This document shows, piece by piece, positions 54,186 through 57,789 of a stretch of 57,789 bases of DNA (its first letter is position 1; each line of letters begins with the position of its first letter). The notes below the pieces were generated by a model. The model was not told the DNA's origin, searched no databases, and worked only from the letters and a program-made list of their open reading frames with translations. The stretch is from an uncultured Alphaproteobacteria bacterium (GTDB lineage: Bacteria > Pseudomonadota > Alphaproteobacteria > Bin95). Both the position numbers and the translations under genes were made by a program. Location of the stretch: contig CALAHN010000004.1 in the NCBI GenBank assembly GCA_937891825.1, forward strand, positions 1 to 57,789, given 5' to 3'.

Positions 54186-55466
54186 TCAGAGCGTCGCCTC
54201 GATCCATCGGGCGGCTTGCAACATGCGGTCGTCCTGACCCTCGGACGCGAGAACCTGTAAGCCCATCGGCATGCCGGCCGGGCCTTTGAAGACCGGCAGC
54301 GTCACGCAAGGCAGATAGAGCGGCGTCCAAAGCGCGCCGACCGCCGCCGATCCGGTGGCCTGAATGCCGATGGGCGCTTCGCCGGGCGCGCTCGCCGCGA
54401 TCAGCACATCAACGCCCTCGAAGAGGTCAGGGACCAGGGCGCGCGCCGCCGCCGCCTCGGCGAGCGCCTCGCGGTAACGCTCATACGTGCAGGCGAGGCC
54501 GTCCTTGATGCGGCCCTCGCGGAGTTGCGGGCTGATCCGGTCCCAATGTCGGTCGATTTCGAAGGCGAAGTTGCGCACGAACTCATAGGCCGAAATCTGC
54601 CGCTGCGCTTCGGCGAGGCGTTCGAATGCGGGCGGCGTCGGGCGGTCCGTGACCGTCGCGCCCTTTGCTTCCAGGCGCCTTGCCGCAGCCTCGATATCGC
54701 TTCTGAGCGCCGGATCGAAGCTCTCCCAGAGATGGGTGCGGCAAAGGCCGATCCTCGGCGGCGATCCGGCGAGCTTGAAGGGCGCGGCGGGGCGCCGTAA
54801 CAGCACGTCCCGCAAAAGCGCGATGTCGGCAAGGCTGCGGGCGATCAGACCGAGGCGGTCGAACGTGTCGGCAGCTTCGCGCACGCCCGCCAGGCGGAAG
54901 TCCCCCTGAGTCGGGCAATAGCCATGGACGCCGCAAAACGCGGCCGGGCGGATCGTCGATTGCGTGGTCTGGGTGCCATAGGCCAGCGGAACCATCATTG
55001 CCGCGACCGCCGCCGCCGAGCCTGAGGAGGAGCCGCCGGGCGTGCGGCTCGGATCATGGGGGTTGCGGGTCGGTCCGGGCGTCAGGTTGGCGAACTCGGT
55101 CGTCACTGTCTTGCCGAGCAGTACGCCGCCCGCCGCCCGCGCCAGCGCGATCGGCGAGGCGTCGGCGAAGGGCTGAGCGCCGGCATGGATCGGCGAGCCA
55201 TAGCCCGTCGGCATGTCATGACTGTCGATGATATCTTTCGCCGCAAACGGGACCCCCTTGAGCGCGCCCGTATTCCCCTGAGCGTCAGCCCGGTCCGCGG
55301 CCGCGCGCGCTTGCTCGGCGCCGAGATGCGCCCAGGCATTGATGTCAGGCTCCAACGCCGCGGTTCGCTCCAGGCAGCTTTCGACGAGCGCGCGCGCCGT
55401 CAGCGCGCCAGCGGCGATGGATGTTATGGCGTCGGTCGCAGTCAGTCGGAAGGGGTCGTTCGCCAT
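54186..55466 (-). CDS. Amidase-signature hydrolase
   Basis: A 426-residue amidase. Lys in AAKDIID, cis-Ser in GGSSSGSAAA and nucleophile Ser in GTQTTQSTIRPAAF form the triad; the nucleophile loop differs from the common DTGGS form (QTTQS). The C-terminal CVTLPVFKGPAGMPMGLQVLA is typical of the family. The start ATG is 2 bp after the UxaA-like stop, so the two are co-transcribed. The amide substrate is unknown. Confidence 0.88.
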   Translation of the reverse strand: MANDPFRLTATDAITSIAAGALTARALVESCLERTAALEPDINAWAHLGAEQARAAADRADAQGNTGALKGVPFAAKDIIDSHDMPTGYGSPIHAGAQPFADASPIALARAAGGVLLGKTVTTEFANLTPGPTRNPHDPSRTPGGSSSGSAAAVAAMMVPLAYGTQTTQSTIRPAAFCGVHGYCPTQGDFRLAGVREAADTFDRLGLIARSLADIALLRDVLLRRPAAPFKLAGSPPRIGLCRTHLWESFDPALRSDIEAAARRLEAKGATVTDRPTPPAFERLAEAQRQISAYEFVRNFAFEIDRHWDRISPQLREGRIKDGLACTYERYREALAEAAAARALVPDLFEGVDVLIAASAPGEAPIGIQATGSAAVGALWTPLYLPCVTLPVFKGPAGMPMGLQVLASEGQDDRMLQAARWIEATL

Positions 55467-55467
55467 A

Positions 55468-57009
55468 TCAGCCGACAATGCCGATCTGCCAGGGCACGAA
55501 CTCATGCCGGCCAAGATCGAGGATTTCGCTCTTGGTCGGCTTGCCGGAGGCGCAATCGAGGAAGAAGTCGAAAATCTCCCGGCCCATCTCATCCATCGAG
55601 GCGCCGCCGTCCAGCACCTTGCCGCAATTGATGTCCATGTCCTCTTCCATGCGGACGAACATCGGCGTGTTGGTCGCGAGCTTGATGGAAGGCGTCGGCT
55701 TCGCGCCGAAGCAGGAGCCGCGGCCGGTGGTGAAGGCCACCAGATTGGCGCCGCCCGCGATCTGCCCGGTCGCCGATACCGGATCGAAACCGGGGGTGTC
55801 CATGAAGACGAAGCCCGGCTGCGTCACCCGTTCCGCATATTCGTATACCGCCATCAATGGTCCGGTGCCGCCTTTCATGGCCGACCCGAGCGACTTCTCC
55901 AGAATGTTCGCCAGGCCGCCCTTCTGGTTGCCGGGCGAGACGACGCCGTTGATCTGGACGTCGCGGCCGACGGCATAGACGTCCTTCCACCAGCGGATCC
56001 GCTCGATCAGTTTTTCGCCGATGGCGACGGATGCGGCCCGGCGCGTCAGGGTGTGCTCGACGCCGTAGATTTCCGGGGTTTCAGAGAGAACGCCCGTGCC
56101 CCCGTGCTGCGCCAGGATATCGACCGCCCGGCCAAGCGCCGGGTTCGCGGTGATCGACGAGAAGGCGTCCGACCCGCCGCATTGCAGGCCGACCATGATG
56201 TGTTCGGCCGACGCCGTTTCGCGTGTCGCCCGGTTGGCGTCCGCCAGCATCTCCTCAACGACGGCGATGCCCGCCTGGATCGTCGCCCGGGTGCCGCCGT
56301 TCTCCTGCATGACGAGGGTGCGGAGGCCGGGGCCGACTTCCATCGCCTGGGCGGCGAACAGCCCGCCGACCTGGCACCGCTCGCAGCCGAGGCCGACGAC
56401 AAGAGCGCCCGCGACGTTCGGGTGATTGATGTAGCCCGCCAGCGTGCGATGCAGCAGGTTCATCGGCTCGCCGGTCATTTCCATGCCGCAGCCCATGGCA
56501 TGGGCGAACGCCGCGACGCCGTCGACATTCGGATATGCGGCGAGCCGCTCCCTGGTGAAATGGGCGGCGATCGCATGCACGACCGTCGCGGAGCAGTTCA
56601 CGGTCGATACGATGGCGATGAAATTGCGCGTGCCGACTCGGCCGTCGGCGCGCTTGTAGCCCTGAAACGTGGCGCGTTCGGTCGCCGGCAGCACGTTGAT
56701 CGGCGTATAGCCGTCGGCATGGGCATAGTCGCGGTCGAATTCCTGGAATGCGATATTGTGGCTGTGCAGCATCTCGCCGGCCTTGATGTCCTTCGCGGCG
56801 AAGCCAATGGTCGTCGCGTATTTCAGGATGGGCGCGCCCTTGGCGATATCCTGCATCGCGACCTTGTAGCCCGCCGGCACGATCTCGGCGGTCTTGACCT
56901 GCAGACCCGGCAGGTCGACGCCGCGCGCCAGTTCCCGCCGCGCGACCGCGACATTATCGGCCGCGTTCAGGCAGATCAGCGGCGAGCCGGTTTCGGGCGT
57001 ATCGAGCAT
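55468..57009 (-). CDS. UxaA-family hydrolyase (altronate dehydratase-like, SAF + UxaA)
   Basis: A 513-residue sugar-acid dehydratase-type protein. The first 100 residues are an SAF domain (DNVAVARRELARGVDL, GHKVA-like GYKVAMQDI). The UxaA part has GYKRADGRVGTRNF, STVNCSATVV, HAMGCGMEM, GLGCERCQV, MVGLQCGGSDAFS and GRGSCFGA, whose Cys probably bind iron. The family includes altronate and galactarate dehydratases and D-hydroxyproline-related lyases. The substrate is probably a sugar acid or a hydroxy acid; not determinable here. Confidence 0.9.
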   Translation of the reverse strand: MLDTPETGSPLICLNAADNVAVARRELARGVDLPGLQVKTAEIVPAGYKVAMQDIAKGAPILKYATTIGFAAKDIKAGEMLHSHNIAFQEFDRDYAHADGYTPINVLPATERATFQGYKRADGRVGTRNFIAIVSTVNCSATVVHAIAAHFTRERLAAYPNVDGVAAFAHAMGCGMEMTGEPMNLLHRTLAGYINHPNVAGALVVGLGCERCQVGGLFAAQAMEVGPGLRTLVMQENGGTRATIQAGIAVVEEMLADANRATRETASAEHIMVGLQCGGSDAFSSITANPALGRAVDILAQHGGTGVLSETPEIYGVEHTLTRRAASVAIGEKLIERIRWWKDVYAVGRDVQINGVVSPGNQKGGLANILEKSLGSAMKGGTGPLMAVYEYAERVTQPGFVFMDTPGFDPVSATGQIAGGANLVAFTTGRGSCFGAKPTPSIKLATNTPMFVRMEEDMDINCGKVLDGGASMDEMGREIFDFFLDCASGKPTKSEILDLGRHEFVPWQIGIVG

Positions 57010-57023
57010 GGGTCTGTCTCCCC

Positions 57024-57602
57024 TCATGGATTGGCGAAGTCGATGATACGCGCCGTGAGCGGCTGCGTCTCGATAACGGCGCAACTGAGCAGCCGGCCGT
57101 TTTTCGCGTCGCGCGCATCGCCCGCCGACCCTGGATTGACGATCAGCGTGCCCGCGATCTCGCGCACGACCTGGCGGTGGGTGTGGCCATAGAGCACGAC
57201 ATGGGCGTCGGTTTCGCCGAAGCGGGCGAGCGCCGGGTCTTCCGGGATGATGTAGGGGCCGCGCGGCTCCCAGGGCGTCGAGTGGCAAAGATGGAAATCG
57301 ACGCCGTCGAGCATCAGGCGGCGGCGGAGCGGCTGGGCGGCGAGCCAGTCCGCATGATCGGGATCGACAGCGGGCGCCGCGCGGGCGCGGGCGCCGGCCG
57401 GGCTGAAGAAGGCCTCTTCGTGATTGCCTTGAATGACGAGCGCCTCCTGCTGGCGCAACAAGGCGACGACGTCATTGGAAAACCGGAACTCGTAGATGCT
57501 GTCGCCCAGGCAGAACAGCCGGTCGATCGGTCCCATCAGCGTCAGCGCATGGTCGAGCGCCCGGGCGTTGCAGTGAATGTCGGAGACGACGCCGATGCGC
57601 AT
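57024..57602 (-). CDS. Metallophosphoesterase, YfcE/MJ0936-like
   Basis: A 192-residue calcineurin-like phosphodiesterase with GVVSDIHCNARALDHAL, LFCLGDSIYE, VIQGNHEEA, FHLCHSTP and LYGHTHRQV, the complete two-metal set. Its small size places it with YfcE-like enzymes, which cleave phosphodiesters of unknown physiological identity. It lies 14 bp from the UxaA gene start and 6 bp from the VOC gene stop, so it is part of a run of minus-strand genes. Confidence 0.92.
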   Translation of the reverse strand: MRIGVVSDIHCNARALDHALTLMGPIDRLFCLGDSIYEFRFSNDVVALLRQQEALVIQGNHEEAFFSPAGARARAAPAVDPDHADWLAAQPLRRRLMLDGVDFHLCHSTPWEPRGPYIIPEDPALARFGETDAHVVLYGHTHRQVVREIAGTLIVNPGSAGDARDAKNGRLLSCAVIETQPLTARIIDFANP

Positions 57603-57608
57603 GCCGGA

Positions 57609-57789
57609 TCAGGCGTCCGGCTTGGGGGCAAAAGCGGCGGCTTCGATTTTATGGCCATCGAGGTCGATCACGAAGGCGCCGTAATAGGTCGTGACGGCGG
57701 CGGGGCGCGGGCCGGGCGCGCCGTCGGACGCGCCGCCATGGGCGAGGGCCGCCGCATGGAAGGCGTCGACCGCCGCGGCGTCCGGCGCG
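57609..57789 (-). CDS. VOC-family (glyoxalase-like) protein, C-terminal fragment
   Basis: The last 59 or so residues of a VOC-superfamily protein run off the window edge. AFHAAALAHGG, TTYYGAFVIDLDGHKIEA is the usual C-terminal half of the fold, in which Tyr/Glu residues may ligate metal. The stop is TGA at 57609-57611. The start lies outside, so nothing more can be said. Confidence 0.75.
   Translation of the reverse strand, partial: APDAAAVDAFHAAALAHGGASDGAPGPRPAAVTTYYGAFVIDLDGHKIEAAAFAPKPDA

Overview
The window is high-GC, gene-dense DNA from an alphaproteobacterium, most likely of the Rhodospirillales or a related environmental lineage. The evidence is the gene families (Rrf2-type NsrR, amtB-glnK, a full liv ABC cassette with a DUF6867-like membrane protein, DUF4169, coaBC-dut-moeB), the strong G/C third-position bias and tightly overlapping start/stop codons. 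No rRNA, tRNA, CRISPR array, insertion sequence or integrase was found. The content is mainly heterotrophic catabolism: three acyl-CoA dehydrogenases, a CoA-transferase, MaoC hydratases, amidases, a nitrile hydratase/thiocyanate hydrolase-type enzyme, a sulfatase, 2-hydroxyacid oxidation and hydrolases.

The most notable content is two genes interrupted by an in-frame TGA that is best read as selenocysteine. At 31624..32142 (-) two open frames join through TGA to give the UGSC selenoprotein signature (Sec94-Gly-Ser-Cys-Thr-Ser-Cys). The gene lies directly behind a thioredoxin-fold fusion protein of unknown function (32144..33589). At 1546..2646 (-) a thioredoxin/TlpA-like protein has TGA exactly at the active-site position of its WASW-U-GCR motif. 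In both, a stem-loop with a G at the top lies about 20 nt after the UGA, as expected of bacterial SECIS elements. Conventional annotation would split each gene or call it a pseudogene. No selA, selB, selC or selD is in the window, so the decoding machinery must be elsewhere.

Layout. 97-1455: RTX calcium-binding protein with a 36-residue higher-order repeat. 1546-4198: a putative nitric-oxide-response locus (selenoredoxin, PAS protein, group III truncated haemoglobin) divergent from NsrR across a palindromic operator. 4171-8164: threonine synthase, an MlrC-type peptidase and a flavoprotein. 8260-10675: coaBC-dut-moeB. 10823-13151: acyl-CoA dehydrogenase and CoA-transferase. 13553-17989: amidase, AmtB, PII and an aminotransferase. 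18005-24141: SDR and the liv branched-chain amino-acid transporter. 24292-29733: nitroreductase, 2-hydroxyacid dehydrogenase, Fe-S protein, SDR, DUF4169 and a GlcD-like flavoprotein. 29868-33589: 6PGDH-like protein, amidohydrolase and the UGSC selenoprotein pair. 33677-42368: two acyl-CoA dehydrogenases, CFA synthase, PaiB-like protein, dienelactone hydrolase, DsrE-Bfd, a TPR/2OG oxygenase-like protein and a sulfatase. 42367-47366: RluA, GST, MBL hydrolase, MaoC pair, GNAT and a three-gene nitrile hydratase/thiocyanate hydrolase. 47478-57789: PEP-mutase-family lyase, epoxide-hydrolase-like protein, YhaN/YhaO nuclease pair, amidase, UxaA-family protein, a phosphoesterase and a truncated VOC protein.

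Two copies of a dispersed palindromic element (8162-8265 and 38278-38336) abut gene ends and supply stop codons. Gene ends often overlap tail to tail. Reading is from sequence alone; family names come from recognised motifs and no database search was run.
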